The notes beneath the pieces were generated by a model. It had not been told where the DNA came from. It worked only from the letters and a program-made list of their open reading frames with translations, and did no database searches. From Pseudoalteromonas luteoviolacea H33-S (GTDB taxonomy: Bacteria > Pseudomonadota > Gammaproteobacteria > Enterobacterales > Alteromonadaceae): a stretch of DNA of 64,000 nt. Location of the stretch: the NCBI RefSeq assembly GCF_001625695.1, contig NZ_AUXY01000051.1, forward strand, positions 62,001 through 126,000, read 5' to 3'. Shown here piece after piece: positions 18,629-27,597 of the stretch (its first letter is position 1; every line of letters starts with the position of its first letter). The position numbers and the translations under genes were made by a program.

Positions 18629-19280
18629 TGAACCGATTGCACGACGACGTATACAGCGATTACTCGGTGAATTTGAGATACTAGAGTGTGTTGGAGAAGC
18701 TCCGGATGGCCAACAAGCGGTTGAGCTTGTTGAGAGTTTAAAGCCTGAATTGGTCTTTTTAGACATTTCGATGCCAGGGATGGATGGCATCGAACTTGGA
18801 AAGTACTTGCGTGAAAATAACGCTAATTTGAAATTGGTGTATGTAACTGCTTACCCTGAACATGCATTAAAAGCTTATCAAATTTTCGCTTCAGGTTATC
18901 TTGTTAAGCCTGTTGATCGGAGCCAAATATCTGAGTTATTGAATCACCTTTTCCCTGATTCATTGGCTAAGCTGCAATATCAAGTAGGGCATGATATTCG
19001 TTGGGTAAATGTACCTGATATTTTGATTGCGCAAACAGATGATAGATATACGCATATATATTTTGAAGGTGGTGATGCACTGATTGATATGCCTTTGAAG
19101 AAACTATTGTCTGATTATCCCCACCATTTTGTCCAGGTACATCGAAATACCATTGTTAAAAAGGCGAGCATTGTAAAACTAGAAAGTTGCGAAGGGGGAC
19201 ATCGAGTTGTTCTCAATGGTCTAGCAGAGCCTGTACAGGTAAGTAGACGCGCTTATGCGAGCTTAAAAACAGTGTTTTAA
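18606..19280 (+). CDS. LytTR-type response regulator, AlgR-like
   Basis: 224 residues. The receiver domain (1-115) has VVDDEPIARRRIQRLL, the phospho-Asp in LVFLDISMPGMDG (about residue 54), Thr in VYVTAYPEHALKAY and Lys in YLVKPVDR. The C-terminal LytTR DNA-binding domain (about 125-224) shows LIAQTDDRYTHIYFEGG, HFVQVHRNTIVKK and VSRRAYASLKTVF. Layout and size match AlgR/LytR. It is translationally coupled to the kinase gene. About 100 bases separate it from pilV, where CCGTTTAGT (19302) and CGGTTTGGT (19318) could be binding repeats. Confidence 0.88.
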   Translation: MKYLVVDDEPIARRRIQRLLGEFEILECVGEAPDGQQAVELVESLKPELVFLDISMPGMDGIELGKYLRENNANLKLVYVTAYPEHALKAYQIFASGYLVKPVDRSQISELLNHLFPDSLAKLQYQVGHDIRWVNVPDILIAQTDDRYTHIYFEGGDALIDMPLKKLLSDYPHHFVQVHRNTIVKKASIVKLESCEGGHRVVLNGLAEPVQVSRRAYASLKTVF

Positions 19281-19378
19281 CCACTGACCCTCATTGATTG
19301 ACCGTTTAGTCATCTGGCGGTTTGGTTATCAAAAAAAAGCGATAATATGTAATATAGAGTATATATTGAGTTTTTTTC

Positions 19379-19930
19379 ATGGGTAATTTGTTTCCAAAAA
19401 AAGTCCAAGCAGGGTTTACCTTATTAGAAGTGGTCGTTGCTTTTATGGTGCTTAGCTTTGGGTTGTTAGGTGCGGTTGCACTGCAAGCGAAGGCGAAGCA
19501 AGCAAGCTTTGACTCGATGCAGCGTGCTGCCGCAGTTGCCTTAGCAGGAGATATTATCCAGCGGATCAGGTCAAACGACACAGCCTCATTAATCGATTTG
19601 TATGGTGGCTCGTTTACCAGTGAAACCGAGCTTAATACAGATACGACGTGCTTCTCCAACTTTTGCAACAATCAGGCGATAGCTAATTTAGACAAAGAAC
19701 AATGGAAGCAAGCTATTCGGGCAAAAGAAAATACGGGTTCTTTAGACGATACAACAGTCTGCATCACCCCTGTTAGAGATGGTGATGGCTTCGAAGTCAC
19801 TGTCACTGTTGCTTGGGTTGGCCGTCAAGCGATTAAAGCAAATAGCACGACATCGGGTATTAACTGCGGTACCAATGATGACTACAGAAGGCTGGTATCG
19901 TTATCTAGCTTTGTGCTTGTAAGGAGTTAG
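19379..19930 (+). CDS. pilV: Type IV pilus minor pilin PilV
   Basis: 183 residues. The N-terminus carries a prepilin leader cut before Phe (QAGFTLLEVVVAFMVLSFGLLGAVALQ), with Glu at mature position 5. PilV-like features are the GAVALQAKAKQASF stretch and four cysteines in the C-terminal half (CFSNFC, VCITP, INCGTN). Minor pilins prime assembly of the pilus in the periplasm and inner membrane. It is the first gene of pilV-W-X-Y1-E, with only two bases to pilW. Confidence 0.9.
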   Translation: MGNLFPKKVQAGFTLLEVVVAFMVLSFGLLGAVALQAKAKQASFDSMQRAAAVALAGDIIQRIRSNDTASLIDLYGGSFTSETELNTDTTCFSNFCNNQAIANLDKEQWKQAIRAKENTGSLDDTTVCITPVRDGDGFEVTVTVAWVGRQAIKANSTTSGINCGTNDDYRRLVSLSSFVLVRS

Positions 19931-19932
19931 CA

Positions 19933-20910
19933 ATGCGCCAGCGTGGGTTTACCCTGATCGAAATCTTAATCTCGCTATTTATCGGGGCGATACTCTTAGG
20001 TGGCGTTGTCGCGACGTATGTCAGTATGCGAGTGACGACAAAAGACACGATGGCCATTGGTGAGCTGCAAGAAATAGGTCGATTATCTCTCACATTGCTG
20101 CGTAGAGATTTGGAGCAGATAGGGTTTTGGGGCACTTTTTACGATAAAAGCTTTAGTACTGTTAACTCCGTAAGTCCAGCTAATCCTGCTGGTGATTGTT
20201 TTGGGGGATTGAATAACGGTAGCTTCCCTGCTGCTGTGCCTACTAACTTTCGCCCAATTTATGCCAGCTATACGACTACGGGTACCACGCTAGAGTGTAT
20301 CACTGGCGCAAAAAAGAATACTGAAGCCCTGCAACTTAAATTCCTAGAGGGCGAGCAAATCATCAATGATGCGGTAAATAGTAATAAATATTATTTTATT
20401 GCGCAGCAAGAGCAGGGGGAGTTTATTGCGGGGAGAGACTTTGTCGCTTTACCCAATGTAAATGCGACGCTCTGGCCATATAGTCATCATGTTTATTACA
20501 TAAGCGAGCAGCAGATAACCATTAATAATGCGCCATTGACAATTCCGGTACTGATGAGGAAGAGGCTAACTGTGACCGGTCAGATGACTACTGAAACCGT
20601 CATCGAAGGCGTTGAGGATATGCGCTTTTTATTTGGTATTGATATTGATGGCGATAGCCGAGTGGATAGCTATCGCAGTGTTAAGCAAATGACGGCTGCT
20701 GATTGGGAAAGGTCTGAAGGTGTATTGACAGTTCAGGTTATTGTTCTTGTTAGGTCGTTGGAGCCTGATCCTGGAATAAATTTGAAGAACCAAAAATATA
20801 CATTAGGGAACGATACCGACAAAGTCATTCATACATTTTCAGACAATTATAGGAGAACCGTTTTTTCAACGACTGTTCAGCTATATAACATGGGGTCTTC
20901 AGCATGGTAA
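19933..20910 (+). CDS. pilW: Type IV pilus minor pilin PilW
   Basis: 325 residues, long for a pilin and typical of PilW. The prepilin site is RQRGFTLIEILISLFIGAILLGG, with Glu at mature position 5. The globular part contains LLRRDLEQIGFWGTFYD and GVEDMRFLFGIDIDGDSRVD, which are common in PilW proteins. The stop overlaps the pilX start by seven bases, so translation is coupled. It works with PilV, PilX and PilY1 in the pilus priming complex. Confidence 0.9.
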   Translation: MRQRGFTLIEILISLFIGAILLGGVVATYVSMRVTTKDTMAIGELQEIGRLSLTLLRRDLEQIGFWGTFYDKSFSTVNSVSPANPAGDCFGGLNNGSFPAAVPTNFRPIYASYTTTGTTLECITGAKKNTEALQLKFLEGEQIINDAVNSNKYYFIAQQEQGEFIAGRDFVALPNVNATLWPYSHHVYYISEQQITINNAPLTIPVLMRKRLTVTGQMTTETVIEGVEDMRFLFGIDIDGDSRVDSYRSVKQMTAADWERSEGVLTVQVIVLVRSLEPDPGINLKNQKYTLGNDTDKVIHTFSDNYRRTVFSTTVQLYNMGSSAW

Positions 20911-21395
20911 ATCATTCGAAACAAAAGGGGATGGTATTAATCGTCTCTATGGTACTGATCGTTGCGGTGACGAGTATCGCTGTGACACTGATGAGTAGCA
21001 GCACGATTGATATAAAAATTACCAATGCAGCACAAGAACGTGAAACAGCTGAGGCCTACTTAATGGGCGAGGTGCAGCGATTGGTAAAAGATCAAAAACA
21101 AATGTTTGGTGCCAGCAAGTTTCACCTCACAAATGGCCAGATTGACGCCAATGATGGCGGTGTTCACAAGTTTGATAATGAAAACCAAGAAAGCCTAGTC
21201 GATTATGAATTAAGAAACTTGAATAAAGGACAGTTAGAAGTTCCGTGCCCTAGGATATATGGTTATACCGAGGGGGTTGTCTGCAATATGACTGAGTTAA
21301 CGAGCTCCGTAGAGTATGGTGACCAAGGCCGCCATAAGGTGACAGTCGTTATTGGTATTGGTCAAGAAATTCAAGATGTTAAGGCAAATCAATGA
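20904..21395 (+). CDS. pilX: Type IV pilus minor pilin PilX
   Basis: 163 residues. The N-terminus KQKGMVLIVSMVLIVAVTSIAVTLM is the PilX type of prepilin segment, with no Glu at position 5 of the mature chain, as is usual for PilX. NAAQERETAEAYLMGEVQ is also family-like. A cysteine pair occurs near the C-terminus (VPCPRIYGYTEGVVCN). It overlaps pilW by seven bases and pilY1 by four bases. Confidence 0.87.
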   Translation: MVNHSKQKGMVLIVSMVLIVAVTSIAVTLMSSSTIDIKITNAAQERETAEAYLMGEVQRLVKDQKQMFGASKFHLTNGQIDANDGGVHKFDNENQESLVDYELRNLNKGQLEVPCPRIYGYTEGVVCNMTELTSSVEYGDQGRHKVTVVIGIGQEIQDVKANQ

Positions 21396-24300
21396 TGTAC
21401 TTTAAAAGACTCTTATTAGTTTTTTCACTGATAAGCAGCTGTGTATATGCTGAAGACATAGAGTTGTATGTAAAACACGATGTGGGTGGCTCTGAAAAGT
21501 CACGTGTCATTGTGATTTTTGATACCTCCGGCAGTATGGCGTGGGATGTTAATGACGGCAGACGATGCTATGAATATCGAAATTGGCGACTGCGTTCAGT
21601 CGATTGCTTTGACACATCTAAAACGTCAAAAGCGTGTTATAAATACATCAATGGCAGATATCGTTCTGTAAACTGTGGAGACAGTAGATTAAAAGTGGCA
21701 CAAGACGCCATGGTGTCTTTGGTCAATAATAATCCAGATTTTGACTTCGGTTTGATGCGCTTATACTCAGGCTCTGGTGGATATGTATTAAATGGGGTTG
21801 GTTCCGACCCTAGTGTTGTCATCAGTAAAATTAATAGTTTACGAGCGAGTGGCAGTACGCCACTTTCTGAAACTTTGTGGGAGGCGTATCTATATCTTAC
21901 AGGAAGAGCTGTAGATTATGGGTATAACGGTGGTGATAACCGAGACAAATCGATTGAGGTGAGTGGTTATTATAAATCACCATTTGCACCAGTGGCAGGG
22001 GAGCCTGAACGCTGTGATACATCTACAAATGTTATCTTGATGACGGATGGAGATCCCACCAGTGATACAGGGAAAAACTCTGCAATTGCAACTGAATATT
22101 TTAGCAAATTTGGTTCATATCCTTCTGCCGTATCAAATAGTTATCTAAATTCATTGGCTAAGTTAATGCGGGGGACTTCGGAAACACAAGTAGATTTATA
22201 CCCCACAACATTGGATAAGCAAGACTTTGCACGTGTTTATACCATAGGATTTGGTACTGGTATGTCTAATGCCGGTAAAGCCCTATTAAAGCAAACAGGT
22301 GAGATTGATGGTGGGGGCGATTACCTTCACGCAAATACGGCATCACAGTTATCTGAAGCACTAAAACTAACTATTTCAAAAATTCGAGAGCAAAGCGATA
22401 GTTTTTCATCTCCCTCAGTATCTACGAGTAGTTCAGATTTGAGTCGCAGTGGTGATTCAGTGTACTTCACCATGTTCTATCCTGAAACTCATACTCGATG
22501 GGCTGGGAATCTTAAAAAATTAAAAGTGACAGGTGGTATCGTACATGGTTCATCTAGTACAACTAATGCGATTAATGATCAAGGCCAAATTGATAAGTCA
22601 GTAACAACATTTTGGTCTGCGCCAAGCAGTAAAGATGGCAATGTGGTGCTGGAAGGCGGGATTAATTACCAGCTGACCGAGCGGCAAACAGTTCGTCGTT
22701 TATATTCAGATTATGGTAAAGGGGCGCTGTATGATTTTGATTATGCATCCGCTTTAAATGCTCATCAAGGTTCATTGGTAAATTTGGCAGCAAAGCTTGA
22801 TAGTTCAACGGCAGAAGTTCAAAACACTCTTTTGTGGGCAAGGGGGCTTGATGTGGATGACCAAAATGGTAACCGCATCACGAACGAAAGGCGAAAAGAT
22901 ATTTTTGGAGACCCACTTCATTCAAGACCTGTGACCATCGACTATGGCAATGATGATTTAAGGGTGATAGTGGGTACCAATGCTGGTTTTTTGCATATGT
23001 TTAAAGACAAAGGCGAAACAGTTGAAGAAAGCTGGGCGTTCATTCCAGACTCGCTCCTAGATATCTTAAAACCGCTTAGAGATCGCAGACAAGATACTAA
23101 ACTATATGGTATGGATGGACCTATCACAGTATATTTTTGGGATAAAAATGACAGTGGCGTGGTGGACTCTGGCGAGAAAGTTTGGTTGATTGCGGGCATG
23201 CGACGTGGCGGCAATGAATATTATGGTTTTGATATTACGGTACCTGATCAGCCCAGAATGCTGTGGGGTGGACCAATTAAGGGCGGTGTCGGTGATTTCA
23301 CCGAGTTAGGTCAGTCTTGGTCTAAGCCTATTGTTTCTTTTATTACTGCTCAACCCGACAAGCCAGTGTTAATTTTTGGTGCGGGGTATGACACGAATAA
23401 AGACAACTCCACCTTCTCTGAAGACAGTAAAGGTAGAGGTATATATATAGTTGATTTAGAAAGTGGTAAGCCAGTGTGGTCTTTGACTCCTGATAACGGC
23501 TTTAAAGGTGAGCATAGCATTGCAGCGGATGTGAGTGTGCTCGACTCTGACTATGATGGGTATGTTGATAGGGTATATGCAGCCGATACTGGTGGTGGGC
23601 TTTGGAGAATTGATCTACCTAGTAGCAAACCGGACGATGAAGATGCGCCGTGGACACATTATATGCTGGCTAATTTGAGTGGTGGGAATGACAATGCAAA
23701 AAGAAGATTTTTCTACCGTCCTATGATAGCGAGGACTTACTTTAGTAAGGTCACCGAAGAAATTATAGATGGCAAAGCGACTAAAATCAGAAGGGATGTA
23801 CCGTATGAAGGTATCTTGATTGGTAGTGGTAACCGAGCGAAGCCAACATCAACACACATTAAAAACTTTTTATTTATGGTTAGAGATGAAAATACAAAAA
23901 CTCAATCCTTTACGTCAGATAATACGCCAAGTGTGATACGTGCAAGCGATTTGTTTAATGTCACTAATGACCCATTCAAATCTAACTTAGATAGTTATGA
24001 GAACTTTACAGATCAAGAGGTGGAGCTGGGTAAAGCAAAAGGTTGGAAAATTAGGTTAGAGACTGGAGAAAAGTCTCTTTCTGCTGCAACGGCGATTGGT
24101 GGGTTAGCCTATTTTACTTCATTTTCACCAACGACAGTGTCAGAGAATCAATGTTCGATTGGCGAGGGCACTGGCTACATGTACATAGTGCACCTCCATT
24201 ACGGTATGCAAGTATTTCAGTTACGTCGTTATAGGACAACGGCAACATTACCGGATACACCAAGGACGCATTACGATGTATATGAAGACTCAATCACGAA

Positions 24301-24535
24301 GAAAAAGACGGTCAAAGCCAAAATTATTAGTCCGACGGTGATCAAAGAGGACGCGTTGGATGATATGTTTGGTGATAATCCCTCTAAAGGCATTGAAACT
24401 TATAAGCTTGAACCACCTAATGTTTATAAAAATACCGATGGCTCTGCGAATGTACCAGGTGCTTCGCCACTGACGATCACCTATGAAACAAGGCAGCTCT
24501 ATATTTACAAAAAAGAAGATAATGATGAAAAGTAA
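21392..24535 (+). CDS. pilY1: Type IV pilus tip adhesin / biogenesis factor PilY1
   Basis: 1047 residues. The signal peptide ends near VYA (residue 20). A von Willebrand A domain follows, with the MIDAS motif DTSGS at residues 44-48 and a later MTDGDP. The C-terminal half is the PilY1 beta-propeller domain, with two Asp-rich calcium-type loops: DKNDSGVVD (about residue 584) and DSDYDGYVD (about residue 718). PilY1 primes pilus assembly and acts in adhesion and surface sensing. Oddity: directly after MIDAS lie two copies of a CY-Y-R-RSV-C module (residues 59-72 and 82-95). The stop overlaps the pilE start. Confidence 0.93.
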   Translation: MMYFKRLLLVFSLISSCVYAEDIELYVKHDVGGSEKSRVIVIFDTSGSMAWDVNDGRRCYEYRNWRLRSVDCFDTSKTSKACYKYINGRYRSVNCGDSRLKVAQDAMVSLVNNNPDFDFGLMRLYSGSGGYVLNGVGSDPSVVISKINSLRASGSTPLSETLWEAYLYLTGRAVDYGYNGGDNRDKSIEVSGYYKSPFAPVAGEPERCDTSTNVILMTDGDPTSDTGKNSAIATEYFSKFGSYPSAVSNSYLNSLAKLMRGTSETQVDLYPTTLDKQDFARVYTIGFGTGMSNAGKALLKQTGEIDGGGDYLHANTASQLSEALKLTISKIREQSDSFSSPSVSTSSSDLSRSGDSVYFTMFYPETHTRWAGNLKKLKVTGGIVHGSSSTTNAINDQGQIDKSVTTFWSAPSSKDGNVVLEGGINYQLTERQTVRRLYSDYGKGALYDFDYASALNAHQGSLVNLAAKLDSSTAEVQNTLLWARGLDVDDQNGNRITNERRKDIFGDPLHSRPVTIDYGNDDLRVIVGTNAGFLHMFKDKGETVEESWAFIPDSLLDILKPLRDRRQDTKLYGMDGPITVYFWDKNDSGVVDSGEKVWLIAGMRRGGNEYYGFDITVPDQPRMLWGGPIKGGVGDFTELGQSWSKPIVSFITAQPDKPVLIFGAGYDTNKDNSTFSEDSKGRGIYIVDLESGKPVWSLTPDNGFKGEHSIAADVSVLDSDYDGYVDRVYAADTGGGLWRIDLPSSKPDDEDAPWTHYMLANLSGGNDNAKRRFFYRPMIARTYFSKVTEEIIDGKATKIRRDVPYEGILIGSGNRAKPTSTHIKNFLFMVRDENTKTQSFTSDNTPSVIRASDLFNVTNDPFKSNLDSYENFTDQEVELGKAKGWKIRLETGEKSLSAATAIGGLAYFTSFSPTTVSENQCSIGEGTGYMYIVHLHYGMQVFQLRRYRTTATLPDTPRTHYDVYEDSITKKKTVKAKIISPTVIKEDALDDMFGDNPSKGIETYKLEPPNVYKNTDGSANVPGASPLTITYETRQLYIYKKEDNDEK

Positions 24536-24941
24536 AATGCGTATTGACTCAGGTTTTACGTTGATCGAGCTCGTAATTGTTGTGGCTATTGTCGGTGTAC
24601 TCGCCACCTTGGCGTACCCCAATTACTCTAGTTATATACTACGTGGCGCGAGAGCTGATGCCATGACTATCTTATTGGATGCGGCAAACAAGCAGGAGCA
24701 GTATTTCGTGGATAATCGAGAGTATGCCAGTAAATTGGAAGATATTGGCGTACCAACAACAAGTGAAAACGGTTATTTTGCTATCTCAGTCAGTGTGAGC
24801 AATGGTGGTTATACCTTAACTGCAACAGCCGCAGGTGGACCTGTTCAAGGAGATCTTGAGTGCAGTAGTCTCTCTATCAATAACTTAGGTATGAAAACAG
24901 TGACAGGTACAGCCAGCGCGGATACATGCTGGGAGCGCTAA
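24522..24941 (+). CDS. pilE: Type IV pilin-like protein PilE
   Basis: 139 residues from the ATG at 24522, inside the end of pilY1 (a second ATG at 24525 is equally possible). Prepilin site DSGFTLIELVIVVAIVGVLATLAYPNY, with Glu at mature position 5. The next segment, LRGARADAMTILLDAANKQEQYFVDN, is typical of the PilE minor pilins encoded with PilY1. Two cysteines near the C-terminus (LECSS...DTCWER) should form the D-region disulfide. It converges with a pseudopilin gene and overlaps its stop by four bases. Confidence 0.9.
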   Translation: MMKSKMRIDSGFTLIELVIVVAIVGVLATLAYPNYSSYILRGARADAMTILLDAANKQEQYFVDNREYASKLEDIGVPTTSENGYFAISVSVSNGGYTLTATAAGGPVQGDLECSSLSINNLGMKTVTGTASADTCWER

Positions 24942-25462
24942 AGCTTACATCTAGAAGTATCTTGTAGCCTTGTGCGTCCAGCAGTGCTTAAAGAGAGTGC
25001 TTTTCCATATTTGCTGCCATCGCGTTTGGTGATGCAATAGACAAAAGTACCATTAGCAAGGCCCCAAGTACTGCCTGTATGTTTAAACGTTACTCCAGCT
25101 CTTTGATAACTTATATCGTCAGTAGGGTTGATGCTAGTGCTGACTGTGAGAATGGTGTCTTGAGTATTTAAGCATTTTAGCTGCCCCCTATCGATGAATA
25201 GAGTGAGCTCAGTATGCCAATAGTTTTTTGCGCAGCAGTTTGAAACCAATGGGCACAGTGTGACACGTTCACCAGAATAAACCGCTTTGAGTCTGGCGTA
25301 ACTTATTAACCTGTCTAGATACATAAGTGCGTGTTTAGGCCTATTTATGGAAATCACTTCGCTCATAGAGGGAATAGCAAGGGACGCTACAATGGCGCTA
25401 ATTGCTAGCACGATAAGCAGCTCAAACAGTGAAAATCCAGTATTTTTAATTTTGTTCATCAA
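24938..25462 (-). CDS. GspH/FimT-type pseudopilin
   Basis: 174 residues. Prepilin site KNTGFSLFELLIVLAISAIVASLAIPSM with Glu at mature position 5. The body resembles FimT/FimU (ARLKAVYSGERVTLCPL, GSTWGLANGTFVYC) and has several cysteines. It sits opposite in direction to the pilVWXY1E genes, convergent with pilE. In Pseudomonas fimT/fimU are at the other end of the cluster in the same direction, so the local order differs. Whether it corresponds to FimT or FimU I cannot tell. Confidence 0.82.
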   Translation of the reverse strand: MMNKIKNTGFSLFELLIVLAISAIVASLAIPSMSEVISINRPKHALMYLDRLISYARLKAVYSGERVTLCPLVSNCCAKNYWHTELTLFIDRGQLKCLNTQDTILTVSTSINPTDDISYQRAGVTFKHTGSTWGLANGTFVYCITKRDGSKYGKALSLSTAGRTRLQDTSRCKL

Positions 25463-25653
25463 TTCCGCTCCAATCCTTGAATATGGGTACGCATTTTGGC
25501 GACTTTGGGTATGGATTTGAGGGATGAAAACTTATATATCGTTGGCCATGTGCACTTTATTATTATTTTTTAGTGCATCTTTACAATAGCGAGTGTGAAA
25601 ATGAAAAAGTTAATCTTTTTTGATTTTAAAACTCTTGTTTAGCATGTTGAAGT

Positions 25654-26205
25654 TTAGGTGCAAGTTTCTGTTGTATCACCAGTAAATAGCGCCGTACCTG
25701 CTTGGGTTATATTGAGGCTTTGGTTTTTTGTTGTAGCACCGTTTGGACAGTAGACAAATGTACCATTTTGTCCGTCACCAAGTCGGCCACTTGAGTCAAA
25801 TTTTAATGAGGCAACAGGGTAGTTTAAGTCATCATTATCTAATACTCTTTCCATTACTCTCAATAAATCATCAGTGTCAGTCGTGTATGTACCATTATTG
25901 TCGCGATCTACAAAAATAACGATTCGATTGCTTTTCCAGTCTGTGTTGCAAGTAAAATCTTTATTTTCTAATAGTAGAGTTTCTAGAACGGGACAGACGA
26001 TGACAATTTCATCACTGGCTGTCGCTTTTGCTCTGGCAAAAGTAACAGTGCGTTTAAGCTCTAATAAAAAACTTTGTGCGCGATTTTCTTGATAAGTAGA
26101 ACTTGTGAAGAAGAAGGTCAGGGAAGCCAATACACCTAAAATAGCAACGGTGATTAACAATTCCAATAAGCTCATGCCGCGTTGGTATCGCATCTTATGC
26201 TCCAA
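25654..26205 (-). CDS. GspH/FimT-type pseudopilin
   Basis: 183 residues, or 179 if the ATG at 26193 is used. Prepilin site YQRGMSLLELLITVAILGVLASLTFFF, with Met instead of Phe at position 1 and Glu at position 5. The body contains TFARAKATASDEIVIVCPV, an Asp-rich segment IVIFVDRDNNGTYTTDTDD and LKFDSSGRLGDGQNGTFVYCPNG, all typical of FimT/GspH proteins. It is paired with the similar gene at 24938-25462 but separated by a 190-base gap, which may contain its own promoter. Confidence 0.82.
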   Translation of the reverse strand: MEHKMRYQRGMSLLELLITVAILGVLASLTFFFTSSTYQENRAQSFLLELKRTVTFARAKATASDEIVIVCPVLETLLLENKDFTCNTDWKSNRIVIFVDRDNNGTYTTDTDDLLRVMERVLDNDDLNYPVASLKFDSSGRLGDGQNGTFVYCPNGATTKNQSLNITQAGTALFTGDTTETCT

Positions 26206-26292
26206 ATATAGGGTGGTTATGATACTTTATTTTGCGCTTTTTCAATATATTATTCAACAGCTATGTTTGCCATGCTTGCCCCTATTGTCTAA

Positions 26293-26664
<372 letters not shown>

Positions 26665-26715
26665 CTTCGTATCTAGTAGGGCAGTTCAGGCATCAAAGAT
26701 GCCTGAACCAAAATA

Positions 26716-27474
26716 TTAACGTTGGTTAAGCGCTTTTGTTTTTCTGACATTGTCACTTAGCTCTGTTAAACCAAGCTTATCGTAGCTCTTTTCCATCATA
26801 TCCAGTGCTTCAAGTAAATAGCTGCTTTGTGAATAGTGCTCAACGACATATTTACCACGGTTAGCTGCTGCCAAATACGCTTCACGCTCAAAGTAGTAAT
26901 TAGCAATTTTTAGTTCATAACGTGCCATTTTGTTGAGTAGCCAGGCAAGACGTTTTTTCGCTTCTGGCGTGTAACTACTATCTGGATAGTTTTTAACTAG
27001 CGTAGATAAATCTTGGAACGCAACGCGTGTTTTACTCACATCTCTATCTGCACGGTCAACGCCGAAGTATTCCTGAAATGCATTTTCATCGGCTTTAATA
27101 TTAATTAAACCACGCATGTAATACATGTAGTCTAGGTTTTTGTGATTTGGGTTCAATCGAATAAAGCGGTCTACTGTTGCAAGTGCTTGATCGATATTTC
27201 CTGTTTGATAATGTGCATAAACCAAATCCATTTGTACTTGTCTAGAGTAAGGACCAAATGGGTAACGAGCATTGATTGCGCCAAGTAGCTGAATAGCTCG
27301 TGCGTAAAGGCCGGAGTCTAGAGTGCGTTTGGCATCTTCATATAATGCTTGTACAGATTTGTTTGGTACACGTTCAATTTCTTCTTGTTCTGGTGCTGAA
27401 GAACATGCGGCTAATCCTAGTATAGATGCGCTAATAAATACTGCAGCAGCGCGTTTTCCCAACTTCATTATCAT
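26716..27474 (-). CDS. bamD: Outer-membrane assembly lipoprotein BamD
   Basis: 252 residues. The signal peptide ends in a lipobox LAAC (Cys24). The mature part has TPR-like repeats with NKSVQALYEDAKRTLDSGLYARAIQLLGAINARYPFGPYSRQVQMDLVYAHY broken up as in BamD/ComL, and RLAWLLNKMARYELKIANYY later. BamD is an essential periplasmic-face part of the BAM complex that inserts outer-membrane proteins. It diverges from rluD, the usual neighbour in gammaproteobacteria. Confidence 0.94.
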   Translation of the reverse strand: MIMKLGKRAAAVFISASILGLAACSSAPEQEEIERVPNKSVQALYEDAKRTLDSGLYARAIQLLGAINARYPFGPYSRQVQMDLVYAHYQTGNIDQALATVDRFIRLNPNHKNLDYMYYMRGLINIKADENAFQEYFGVDRADRDVSKTRVAFQDLSTLVKNYPDSSYTPEAKKRLAWLLNKMARYELKIANYYFEREAYLAAANRGKYVVEHYSQSSYLLEALDMMEKSYDKLGLTELSDNVRKTKALNQR

Positions 27475-27597
27475 TTTATTTTACTACCTTCGTTGTCTTC
27501 GGCTAGGCCAAGTCGGTAAAACCGAGTAAACTATGCATTTATGCGATTCTAACCCAGTCGAGCGAGGCTTGCACTGGTAATTTAGGTAAAGTTACAC

